Part shown: positions 5,796-12,510 of the stretch, piece by piece
Position numbering within the stretch: position 1 is the first letter of the stretch
Layout of the letters: each line of letters starts with the position of its first letter
From: an uncultured Atopobiaceae bacterium
GTDB lineage: Bacteria > Actinomycetota > Coriobacteriia > Coriobacteriales > Atopobiaceae
Length of the DNA: 13,569 nt
Assembly: GCA_900770865.1 (NCBI GenBank)
Contig: CAAGLU010000015.1
Coordinates: 1-13,569 of the forward strand
Reading direction: 5' to 3'
Notes under the pieces: generated by a model
What the model saw: only the letters and a program-made list of their open reading frames with translations
Database searches by the model: none
What the model was told of the DNA's origin: nothing
Translations under genes and position numbers: made by a program

Positions 5796-8290
5796 TGGGG
5801 CAGGAAGAGGCGGCGGCCGAGAAGGGCGCCTGGCACCCCAGCGGAAAGCGGCTCGCGCTAGGGATTGCCGCCACTGCCGTCTACGTTGTTGCGGCGGTCG
5901 TTGTAGTTATGCTTGTCCGCAACAGCGGCACCTACCCCGCCGGCTCTGACACCATGTACCACATCCACCGCACCGAGCTGGTCTACAACAGCATCTGCGC
6001 GGGCAACTGGTGGCCGGGCTACGACCCCACCTGGTACAACGGGGTCGAGATTCTGCGCTACTGGCCGCCCCTTGCGCCCTACCTCATGGCTGCGTGCCAG
6101 GCCCTTGTGGGCGGTGACATCTGGGCAGGCTACCTGCTGTTTGTTGGAGTCCTTGTCGTAGGGTGCAGCGTCCCCTGGCTCTACATTGGCTTCAAGATGG
6201 ACCGCCCTTGGCTGGGGGCATTCATTGGCCTGGTTTGGTTCTTCCTGCCCAACAACCTCTATCAGCTTTTTGCCGAGGGAAACATCCCGCGCGCGCTGAG
6301 CATGTGCTTCCTTCCGTTGTATGCCTATAACGTTGCGGCATTCCTCAAGGGCGAGAAGCGCACGAACTTTGTGGGCGTATCCGTGACCTTCTCGCTCATG
6401 GTGCTTTGCCACCTTGGGTATGCCGGCATGCTCGCATTGTCGACGCTGCTGTTCGTACTTGTCTACTGCCTGGTCAACCGCCACGTGCGCGTTGCCCTGC
6501 GCGCGGTTCTCGCCATGCTCCTTGGCTTTTTGCTGGTTGGCGTCTGGCTCGTGCCCTCGCTCTTTGGCGGCATCTCGAACATCGACAGCTCCGCAACCAT
6601 GAAGAGCTTCTTCCAGAGCCTGGGCGTTTCCCTTAATCCCTTCGAGCGGCTTCGGACCACCCTCGTTCCCTACATTGGACTTCCCGGCTTTGTGCTGGCG
6701 ATTATCGGCGCGTTCTTCAGCAATCGCGATGCCGCGCCGGGCTTCATCACCGCCGCGCTCACGTGCATCCTCACCTCAACGGCAGCCATGCCCTTTCTCG
6801 CCGCACTTCCGGGGGGCGGCCTACTGTGGATGATGCGCTTTGTTTCCATTGCCCTTTGCCTCACCCTTATCTCGCTCCTGCAGTGGAGGCGCCTCAAGAC
6901 TCCCATCCTTGCCGTTTTCTGTGGGCTTATCGTGCTCGACTGCATTCCCTCGCTGAGCCTTGTCTATGGCAGCCAGTCAGGCGAGCAGCCCGTCGAGCGC
7001 CTGAGCCAGCAGCAGAAGGGAACGCTGGTCGAGGAGGCAAAGAGCATTACCACGCAGCGCATGTGCGTTTTGCAGGAAGGCTCGGGCGTCGTCGACGCGT
7101 ACGTGCTCACCAACCTTGGGGGCACCGCCAACCAGGTCTTTGGCGCGGGCTGGGAGGCAAGCACCACCTCGCGAAACATCCTCTTGCTCAACCGCGCGTC
7201 GAACGACGAGGACTTTCTCTACATGTTCGACCGTGCGGAGGAGCTGGGCGCGGACACCGTGCTCATGAGGACTGACGTGGTAAAGAACCCCACGCCAGAC
7301 ATGGTTGAAAAGCTTGACGAATGTGCCGAGAAGGTTGGCTACGAGCTGGTGAACACCTCGGGGATCTTCCGCCTGTACCACCTGAGCGCAGCGCCCAAGA
7401 CGTTTGGCGTCAAGACGCAGTACTCCGCCATTGCCATTGGCAAGAACTCCGACACCATCGCGTTAACGTACCCCGCCTTCAGGCAGACCACCGACACCAA
7501 CCTCAACCATTACACCTTTGATGACCTCTCGCGCTATAAGGTTGTCTACCTCACAGGGTTCACCTACGACGACCAAGAGGCGGCGGAGGACCTTGTCCTC
7601 AAGCTTGCCAACAGCGGGGTGCGCGTGGTTGTCTCTGCCGACGGCATTCCCGAGAACAAGAACTCGCACGACCGCATCTTCCTTGGGGTGCGGTGCAACA
7701 CCGTGAAGTTCAGCAATGGCTTCCCGGACCTCCACACCAAGGACGGCGTCTTGGACACCAATTTGTTCCCGTCGGACATGACCACCTGGAACACAGTCTA
7801 TCTCGAGGGGCTGGACGATTCCTGGGGATATGCCCAGCTCGAGAATGGCGTGCGCGTGGACTTCATGGGAACCGCCCGCAGCGAGAACATCGTCTTTGTT
7901 GGGTTCAACCTCCCGTATTACTACTCGCTCACGCAGGACGAGGGCGTTGGTAGCTTGCTCTCCCAAGCGATGGACCTCGACGGCACCGAGCTGCCGGATC
8001 GCGAGCTGGTTCCGCTCACGCTGAGCTACAGCCCGGACGCCATCACCGTAACCTCGCCCGAGGATGACGTCAACACCACGCTTGCGTACCACGATCTGTT
8101 CGACGGCGTGCCGGGGGTGCATGACGACTTCCATCTGACCGTGGTCGACAAGGGCACCACGACGCTGCCGCTTGCGTACCCCTACCTGTGGCAGGGCATC
8201 GCCGTATCCGTGCTTGGGGTTGCCTGCCTTGTAGTGTTCTCGCGGGGCCGGCGCCGTCGCGTGAAGGAGCCCAGCGATGAACTCGCCTGA
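5792..8290 (+). CDS. Large PTPS-related integral membrane protein (GT-C-like)
   Basis: An 832-aa membrane protein. A first span lies at about 21-42, followed outside by SDTMYHIHR (52-60) and YNGVEILRYWPPL (82-94). An acidic residue after span 1 and a YNG...R/F..PL block are typical of GT-C glycosyltransferases, which use lipid-linked sugars on the outer face. About ten further spans run to about residue 390. A long outer domain of about 400 residues follows. Inside it, 582-619 (RYKVVYLTGF ... VVVSADG) looks like a core strand-helix-strand of a class I amidotransferase-like fold. A last span (800-816) ends in SRGRRRR. It fits the 6-pyruvoyl-tetrahydropterin synthase-related membrane family (PF10131, and the XrtG-linked TIGR03766 clade). 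The catalytic role is inferred only. The ATG at 5792 overlaps the previous stop; the ATG at 5795 is an equal alternative. Confidence 0.8.
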   Translation: MMGQEEAAAEKGAWHPSGKRLALGIAATAVYVVAAVVVVMLVRNSGTYPAGSDTMYHIHRTELVYNSICAGNWWPGYDPTWYNGVEILRYWPPLAPYLMAACQALVGGDIWAGYLLFVGVLVVGCSVPWLYIGFKMDRPWLGAFIGLVWFFLPNNLYQLFAEGNIPRALSMCFLPLYAYNVAAFLKGEKRTNFVGVSVTFSLMVLCHLGYAGMLALSTLLFVLVYCLVNRHVRVALRAVLAMLLGFLLVGVWLVPSLFGGISNIDSSATMKSFFQSLGVSLNPFERLRTTLVPYIGLPGFVLAIIGAFFSNRDAAPGFITAALTCILTSTAAMPFLAALPGGGLLWMMRFVSIALCLTLISLLQWRRLKTPILAVFCGLIVLDCIPSLSLVYGSQSGEQPVERLSQQQKGTLVEEAKSITTQRMCVLQEGSGVVDAYVLTNLGGTANQVFGAGWEASTTSRNILLLNRASNDEDFLYMFDRAEELGADTVLMRTDVVKNPTPDMVEKLDECAEKVGYELVNTSGIFRLYHLSAAPKTFGVKTQYSAIAIGKNSDTIALTYPAFRQTTDTNLNHYTFDDLSRYKVVYLTGFTYDDQEAAEDLVLKLANSGVRVVVSADGIPENKNSHDRIFLGVRCNTVKFSNGFPDLHTKDGVLDTNLFPSDMTTWNTVYLEGLDDSWGYAQLENGVRVDFMGTARSENIVFVGFNLPYYYSLTQDEGVGSLLSQAMDLDGTELPDRELVPLTLSYSPDAITVTSPEDDVNTTLAYHDLFDGVPGVHDDFHLTVVDKGTTTLPLAYPYLWQGIAVSVLGVACLVVFSRGRRRRVKEPSDELA
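8264..8269 (+). promoter_or_regulatory. Ribosome binding site of the GT2/GtrA gene
   Basis: AAGGAG lies 7 bases before the ATG at 8277. It is the strongest such site in the operon and sits within the end of the upstream gene. Confidence 0.7.
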
Positions 8291-9368
8291 TTCTGGCGGG
8301 CGCGCATTCTGCGTGGTCATCCCCGCGTACCAGCCCGACGAACGGCTTGTAGCGCTTGTCGACCAGCTTCGCGCGGGCTCGGGCAGCGGGGGTGCGGGCG
8401 GAGGCACCTCTCTGCCCGTTGTGGTGGTCGATGATGGAAGCGTGGGCTGCGACAACGTGTTTTTCCAGGTGGAGGCACGTGGCGTCCCGGTTATCCACTT
8501 CGAGCACAACCGGGGCAAGGGCGCCGCGCTCAAGGAGGGACTTGGCTGGGCCGCGCGCGAGGGCTTCTCGCTTGCGGTGACCGCCGACTCCGACGGGCAG
8601 CACACGCGCGACGCCATTCTCAGCGTGGCTCATTGTGCCGAGGACAATCCGGGGTGCCTGGTGCTGGGCGTGCGCGACGTGTCGCAGATGCCGCGCCGGT
8701 CTCGCGTTGGGAACACGCTTACGCGCGCCCTGTTTGGCGTGCTTTACAACGTGCGGCTTACGGACACGCAGACGGGCCTGCGCGGGATTCCGCTCGCCCG
8801 CATCGACCAGCTGCTTTCGCTTGCAGGCGACCGCTATGAGTACGAGATGAACATGCTCGTGCACGCGGGCGCGCTGTTTGACGGCATTCGCGAGGTGCCC
8901 ATCCCCACGGTGTACTTTGAGAACAACTCTGGGAGCCACTTCAGCACGATTAGGGATGGGGCACGGGTGTACAAGGTCCTTTTCGGCAGCATGCCCAAGT
9001 TCCTTGTTGTCTCGCTGACCTCGTTTCTCATCGATTACTCGCTTTTCTCGGCGTTCCTTTACGGAGGTGGCTTTTCGACAGTGGCGGCGACGCTTTCCGC
9101 GCGCGCCATCAGCGCCACGTACAACTACCTCATGAACAGGCACTGGGCGTTCGACAACCCCAGCGAGCACTACACGTTCTGGCGGTACGTGGTTCTCTCC
9201 GCGACGCTTGTTGCCGTGAACAGCGCGCTTATGCACCTGCTGGTTGACGTGCTGGGCGCCCCTGCGCTGCTGATGAAGGTGCTTGTCGAGTGCCTTCTGT
9301 ACGTGGTGAGCTTCACGGTGCAGAACAACATGGCCCTCGGAGCACATGAGGCGAGGCGGAAGTCGTAG
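8277..9368 (+). CDS. Bifunctional family 2 glycosyltransferase / GtrA flippase-like protein
   Basis: A 363-aa fusion. Residues about 9-235 form a dolichol-phosphate-mannose-synthase-like GT2 domain: VVIPAYQPDE at the start, DDGS (52-55), HNRGKGAALKEG, ADSDGQH (103-109, metal site) and TDTQTGLRGI. These enzymes move a sugar from a nucleotide to polyprenyl phosphate on the inner face. From about residue 239 (MPKFLVVSLTSF) to about 358 lies a GtrA-like domain with four membrane spans, a family thought to flip such lipid-sugars. A typical GtrA piece is YNYLMNRHWAF. Together the product would be outward-facing polyprenyl-phosphate-sugar, a donor for a GT-C enzyme such as the preceding gene product. 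It overlaps that gene by 14 bases and is the last gene of the operon. Confidence 0.9.
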   Translation: MNSPDSGGRAFCVVIPAYQPDERLVALVDQLRAGSGSGGAGGGTSLPVVVVDDGSVGCDNVFFQVEARGVPVIHFEHNRGKGAALKEGLGWAAREGFSLAVTADSDGQHTRDAILSVAHCAEDNPGCLVLGVRDVSQMPRRSRVGNTLTRALFGVLYNVRLTDTQTGLRGIPLARIDQLLSLAGDRYEYEMNMLVHAGALFDGIREVPIPTVYFENNSGSHFSTIRDGARVYKVLFGSMPKFLVVSLTSFLIDYSLFSAFLYGGGFSTVAATLSARAISATYNYLMNRHWAFDNPSEHYTFWRYVVLSATLVAVNSALMHLLVDVLGAPALLMKVLVECLLYVVSFTVQNNMALGAHEARRKS

Positions 9369-9381
9369 CGGTTGCGTCGGT

Positions 9382-9401
9382 CGCATCGGCATTTGCCTGC
9401 G
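9382..9401 (+). terminator. Weak hairpin after the operon, possible terminator
   Basis: Fourteen bases after the operon stop, CGCA (9382-9385) can pair with TGCG (9398-9401), enclosing GGC/GCC around an ATTT loop, with a two-base bulge. No T-run follows at once (next is GCTTGCC, then CTTTC), so it is a poor intrinsic terminator. Termination may be Rho-dependent or lie further down. Confidence 0.25.
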
Positions 9402-9473
9402 GCTTGCCACCTTTCGGAAGTAGTTTGGGTGCCCCATGTGCTGAAGTCTTTTCAAAGTGTGCGTCACTCCTAG

Positions 9474-9650
9474 TTCGTTGTTACCGAATCGCCACGTTAC
9501 CGGCGCGTCTTCCCTGATAGCACCCAAAGCCACCCAACGTGCCGGCAACAAGTAGGTCAAGCACGGCTTCGTTGTTACCGGCTCATGGCAATGACCCATC
9601 GTTTCCACAGCTGCCTGCCCGGGATTCTCGACGAGCCGGCAATTACCGTG
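9474..9650. repeat. Structured dispersed repeat, copy 1 (alternating inverted half-sites)
   Basis: Four copies of a TTGTTACCGGCTCGTCGAG-like half-site occur in alternating orientation. Site 1 (+) is TTCGTTGTTACCG at 9474-9486. Site 2 (-) is GCCGGCAACAA at 9541-9551. Site 3 (+) is TTGTTACCGGCTC at 9572-9584. Site 4 (-) is CTCGACGAGCCGG at 9627-9639. Measured between the CCGG cores (site 1 has CCGA in that place), the steps are 58, 36 and 58 bases. Copy 2 at 12336-12500 has the same order with steps of 57, 36 and 57. Sites 2 and 3 can pair over 11 bases (one mismatch) around a 20-base loop. No coding role is seen. Confidence 0.7.
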
Positions 9651-9775
9651 AGACCCCCGAGTCGGAATCTCCTTGCACGTCTCGAAAAGTCATAAAAGCG
9701 CTCTATCGAGCAGGGTTTACGGGATTGCTGCACAAAAAGGCGCTATCGTACAATGTCTCCGACCGCTTGTCATCA

Positions 9776-9850
9776 ATTGTCAAACTACATATTCACATGT
9801 TTGCAAATTTATTCGTAATTATTCGCAAATGTGCAAATATAGTTGCAATT
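9776..9850. other. AT-rich tract with clustered GCAAAT motifs
   Basis: This is by far the most AT-rich part of the window. GCAAAT occurs at 9803, 9825 and 9833, with GTAATT at 9815 and GCAATT at 9845, and the 10-base steps 9811-9820 and 9821-9830 (ATTCGTAATT / ATTCGCAAAT) are near-repeats. It could be a promoter or operator zone; TATAGT at 9837-9842 is -10-like, but no convincing -35 was found. No protein is called here: the short open frames lack good ribosome binding sites. Confidence 0.45.
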
Positions 9851-9859
9851 CTGATGAAG

Positions 9860-9893
9860 CTCGCCTAACAACTTTGTTCGATAGCGAGTTTTT
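9860..9893 (+). terminator. Candidate intrinsic terminator overlapping the 40-base repeat
   Basis: CTCGC (9860-9864) pairs with GCGAG (9884-9888), with a further inner pairing AACA/TGTT and an interior loop, and five Ts follow at once (9889-9893). It would end transcripts running on the + strand, either read-through from the operon 500 bases upstream or a short transcript arising in the AT-rich tract. It overlaps the 9879-9898 repeat copy. Confidence 0.4.
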
Positions 9894-10051
9894 ATGCACG
9901 GGCTTTGGAGATTCCGTCCGATAGGGCATTTTTATGCAGACGGCGCAGCGCGGGAGGGCGTCCGATGGCGCAGGACACCGTTTCTCAGGGAAACCATTGG
10001 CGAATATCCGGGCAGGGGGCTAGAATCAGCAGTCCCCGCCGCGGAAGCCGA

Positions 10052-11446
10052 CTATCGCGCAACCCCCTCGGCAACGCGCTTTGTTGGCCGCACTATTAGC
10101 AGCACCACCAGCATACAGAGCGCATTGGTTGCAAGACTTATGGGATAGACGATCATGATGGTGTGGAAGGTGGGGTCTGCGGGGAACACCGCCAGCACCC
10201 AGAAAAACCGTATGCCGCAAATCACGATGGTGGTGACAATAGCGGGAAAGACGGAGATGCCAAACCCACGCAGATAACCACTTATGACCTCGTACGCCAT
10301 CGAGAAGACGTACGAGGAGATCACAATTGATACCCGCATGTAGCCAACCTCGATGACCTCGGGGTCGGGGTTGAAAAGACCGATGAGCTGCCGCCCAAAG
10401 CCCAGCGAGAACGCGATGACGCAGGCAGCGGCAATGCCCGCCTCGCAGAAGGTGACCTTGAGGGTGCTCCGGCAGCGCTCGGGCTTCCGCGCGCCGTTGT
10501 TCTGCCCCACGAAGGTGGTGCACGCCTGGCTAAAGGAGTTGAGCAGGTTGTACACCACGGCCTCGATGCAGAGCGACGCGCTCGACGCCGCCATCACGGT
10601 GGTGCCCAGGCTGTCGATGGCGGACTGAATCACGATGTTTGCCAGCGAGAAGACCGCACTCTGGATGCCCGCGGGCAGCCCGATGTGGACGATCTGCGCC
10701 GCCGACCGTCCGTCCCAGCGAAGCTTTGACGGCGTGACCCGGATGGGGGCGTCGATGCGCAACAGCCGGACGAGAAGAATCACGGCGCTCGTGAGGTAGC
10801 AGAGGTCCGTGGCCAGGGCGGAGCCAACCACAAACCACCCAAACACGCCAATGAAGAGATATCCAAACACAACGTTCACGCCTGCGGCGATGCACAGCGC
10901 CTGGAGCGGCAGCCGCGTGATGCCAATGGAGCGAAAGATCGCGGCCTCGAAGTTGTAGAGCAGGATGGCAGGCATGGCAAGAAGGTAGATGCGCAGGAAG
11001 AGCACCGACTGGGGCAGGTCATCGCCAGGCACGCGGAGGAGTATCAGTAGCGGCTCAGCGACAATCTCGCCAAGCCCTGTCACCGCAAAGCCGAGAAGCG
11101 ACATGAGCATGGCCGTGTGGACGGCCTTCTCGACGCTGGGCTGGTCTCTGCGGCCAACTGCCGTGGCTATGGTCACGTTTGCGCCGAGCGAGATGCCCAC
11201 GAAGAGGCCGATCACGAAGGACGAGATGGGCGTGTTGGCGCCGACGGCCGCCATGCCCAGCGTTCCCATGTCGCCCGAGAGCCGGCCGACCATCATGGTG
11301 TCGATAAGGTTGGAGAGCTGCTCCAGGATGCCAGTCGCCGCCACCGGCAGCGCAAAGCGCAGGATGTTCGTCCACAAGTTGCCGTGGAGGATGTCGATCG
11401 AGTTGGATTGGTGTGCTTCTTCTAGCTTGGATAGTGCGCGTTCCAT
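10052..11446 (-). CDS. MATE family efflux transporter
   Basis: A 464-aa membrane protein with about twelve spans, the usual size for the multi-antimicrobial extrusion (MATE/MatE, NorM- or DinF-like) family. These export organic cations and other small molecules using Na+ or H+ gradients. Typical features are FALPVAATGILEQLSNLIDTMMVGRL-type opening (two short stretches: FALPVAATG and NLIDTMMVG) near residues 31-55, GANTPISSF and the gene-duplication counterpart GLPAGIQSAVFSLANIVIQS in the second half. FVGQNNGARKPERC is the cytoplasmic loop conserved in the family. The ATG at 11446 has AAGGG 5 bases before it. It is transcribed convergently to the XrtG operon, from which it is separated by 683 bases, so it is probably an independent unit. 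The substrate cannot be read from the sequence. Confidence 0.92.
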   Translation of the reverse strand: MERALSKLEEAHQSNSIDILHGNLWTNILRFALPVAATGILEQLSNLIDTMMVGRLSGDMGTLGMAAVGANTPISSFVIGLFVGISLGANVTIATAVGRRDQPSVEKAVHTAMLMSLLGFAVTGLGEIVAEPLLILLRVPGDDLPQSVLFLRIYLLAMPAILLYNFEAAIFRSIGITRLPLQALCIAAGVNVVFGYLFIGVFGWFVVGSALATDLCYLTSAVILLVRLLRIDAPIRVTPSKLRWDGRSAAQIVHIGLPAGIQSAVFSLANIVIQSAIDSLGTTVMAASSASLCIEAVVYNLLNSFSQACTTFVGQNNGARKPERCRSTLKVTFCEAGIAAACVIAFSLGFGRQLIGLFNPDPEVIEVGYMRVSIVISSYVFSMAYEVISGYLRGFGISVFPAIVTTIVICGIRFFWVLAVFPADPTFHTIMIVYPISLATNALCMLVVLLIVRPTKRVAEGVAR

Positions 11447-11451
11447 AGGGA

Positions 11452-11456
11452 CCCTT
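11452..11456 (-). promoter_or_regulatory. Ribosome binding site of the MATE transporter
   Basis: On the - strand AAGGG lies 5 bases before the ATG at 11446, which supports that start. Confidence 0.55.
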
Positions 11457-11530
11457 CGATGCTGTTGCGGGGTCTATCATCGCGCAGTTATCCGGCATTG
11501 AGGCATGCATTTTTACTAGTTTCCATGCGC

Positions 11531-11643
11531 GGGGCGCCATGCCGGGATAGGGCGCCTGCCGGGGGCCGGGGCGCCTGCCGGGACGGGGCGCCATGCCGGG
11601 GGCCGGGGCGCCACGCCGGGGGCCGGGGCACCTGCCGGGGGCC
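11531..11643. repeat. GC-rich tandem repeat, six units of 17-20 bp
   Basis: Six head-to-tail units of the form GGGGCGCCATGCCGGGGGCC occur at 11531, 11550, 11568, 11585, 11605 and 11625. Units four and five differ by one base; the others lack one to three bases. The array lies between the MATE start and the end of the histidine phosphatase, inside a 209-base gap that otherwise holds only the MATE leader. Unit lengths are not multiples of three, so it is not a coding repeat. It is strongly G-rich on the + strand and contains GGCGCC palindromes. Confidence 0.85.
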
Positions 11644-11655
11644 GCGGCGCCGCCG

Positions 11656-12288
11656 TCAGGCGCGTTCGGCGTTCGCGACCTCCACCGGCACGGTAAAGGT
11701 TCCGCCGTTCCACTCGCAGCGATAGACGGCGCAGTTCCCGATGAACTTCGACCAGTAGCTGCCACACGACTTAGGCGTCAGGTACTCCAGGATGCCCTTC
11801 ATCGCGATGGCGTGCGTGGACACGAGGATGCGCTCGCCGGGCGCGCGCACAACGCCCTCGATGAAGCTGCCGGCGCGCGCGACCACGGACGAGAGCTGCT
11901 CCATTCCCTCTGGCGCGGGGTTGACGTTGAAGTCGCTGAAGAACTTGATGATCTCCGCCGCAGGATTGCGCAGGTCCGCGCCCTCGTAGGGGCCATAGTC
12001 CATCTCGAGGAGGCGGTCGTCCGTGACAACCGGCGCGCTTTCAGCCGAGACGATCCGTGCCGTCTCGACCGCACGGTCGAGCGGACTTGAGTAGACCTTG
12101 TCGAACGTGATTGAGCGCGCGTCGAAGAACGCACGCACGAGACGCGCCTGCACACGGCCCTTCTCGTTGAGGGGGATGTCCCTTCTGCCCTGCAGCTCGT
12201 GGCGAAGGTTGGCATCGGTCTGGCCGTGCCGAATGATGTAAATCTCCAAGTTGCCCCCTGGCGCCCGCGTCTCTCGTGTTGTGTCCAT
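11656..12288 (-). CDS. Histidine phosphatase family protein (phosphoglycerate-mutase-like)
   Basis: A 210-aa protein of the histidine phosphatase superfamily, branch 1. The phospho-accepting histidine is in IIRHGQTDAN (His21). The rest of the active site is seen as SSPLDRAVETA (Arg72), LLEMDYGPYEG (Glu95) and STHAIAMKG (His159). These enzymes remove phosphate from sugar phosphates, nucleotide intermediates or phosphoproteins through a phosphohistidine; the substrate cannot be told from the motifs. The ATG at 12288 is used, but it lacks a clear ribosome binding site. A TTG at 12249, with AGGGGG four bases before it, would start just before EIYIIRHGQ, which is where many family members begin, so it is a real alternative (197 aa). 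The gene lies between the structured repeat and the GC-rich tandem repeat. Confidence 0.9.
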   Translation of the reverse strand: MDTTRETRAPGGNLEIYIIRHGQTDANLRHELQGRRDIPLNEKGRVQARLVRAFFDARSITFDKVYSSPLDRAVETARIVSAESAPVVTDDRLLEMDYGPYEGADLRNPAAEIIKFFSDFNVNPAPEGMEQLSSVVARAGSFIEGVVRAPGERILVSTHAIAMKGILEYLTPKSCGSYWSKFIGNCAVYRCEWNGGTFTVPVEVANAERA

Positions 12289-12335
12289 CCTAGCCGTCCG
12301 GCGGAGGGGTGAGGCAGCGCGGCGCGACCCCAACG

Positions 12336-12500
12336 TTGTTTCCGGCTCGTCGCGGAGGCCCGGGGTTCGCCCAGTTGGAGGGCGAGAAGCCCCACGGACC
12401 GGTAATAACGCCGCGTCCCTCTCGTCCCTTGTTACCGGCTCGTCGAGCGGGCTTGTGGCGACCCTCTCACGTTCAGAACCCTCAGGACGAGACGGACATG
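12336..12500. repeat. Structured dispersed repeat, copy 2 (alternating inverted half-sites)
   Basis: Same layout as the copy at 9474-9650. Site 1 (+) is TTGTTTCCGGCTCGTCG at 12336-12352. Site 2 (-) is CCGGTAATAA at 12399-12408. Site 3 (+) is TTGTTACCGGCTCGTCGAG at 12429-12447. A worn site 4 (-), ACGAGACGG, lies at 12487-12495. Steps between the CCGG cores are 57, 36 and 57. Sites 1 and 2 enclose a second hairpin, GGGG...GCCC at 12362-12372 with GGGC...CCCC at 12380-12393, so the whole half can fold into one long stem. It sits between the end of the VWA gene and the start of the histidine phosphatase gene. Confidence 0.7.
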
Positions 12501-12510
12501 GCGGCGCGCG

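Larger units (their letters stand above)
9663..9938. repeat. Inverted-repeat element of 40-base-spaced motifs around an AT-rich core
   Basis: A 20-base motif, CGATAGCGAGTTTTTATGCA, occurs on the + strand at 9879-9898 and, with 17 of 20 identical, at 9919-9938, exactly 40 bases on. On the - strand it occurs at 9729-9748 (17 of 20) and 9689-9708 (15 of 20), again exactly 40 bases apart. A second box, GGAGATTCCG (9907-9916), has its exact reverse complement at 9663-9672. The arms point away from an AT-rich core of about 130 bases. The layout suggests a small mobile-type element (MITE-like), a bidirectional terminator array or a protein-binding array. Confidence 0.6.

Noticed and set aside
9474..9650. 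Integron attC site
   Set aside because: The half-sites read GTTACCG rather than the GTTRRRY core, no integrase gene is near, and the alternating four-site layout differs from an attC.
9539..9924. Two short overlapping + strand open frames in the intergenic region
   Set aside because: They start with GTG or TTG and have no ribosome binding site. They run across the repeat elements and the AT-rich core, and no motif is visible.
9689..9938. CRISPR array, because of the 40-base spaced repeat copies
   Set aside because: Only two copies exist per orientation, the orientations are opposed, the spacers would be about 20 bases, and there are no cas genes.
10015..10051. Terminator after the MATE gene on the - strand
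   Set aside because: GGGG and CCCC can pair weakly near 10016-10038, but there is no T-run and mismatches break the stem.
12362..12393. tRNA-like T-arm (GGGGTTCG)
   Set aside because: The pairing partner and the remaining arms of a cloverleaf are absent. The sequence is better explained as the inner hairpin of the structured repeat.
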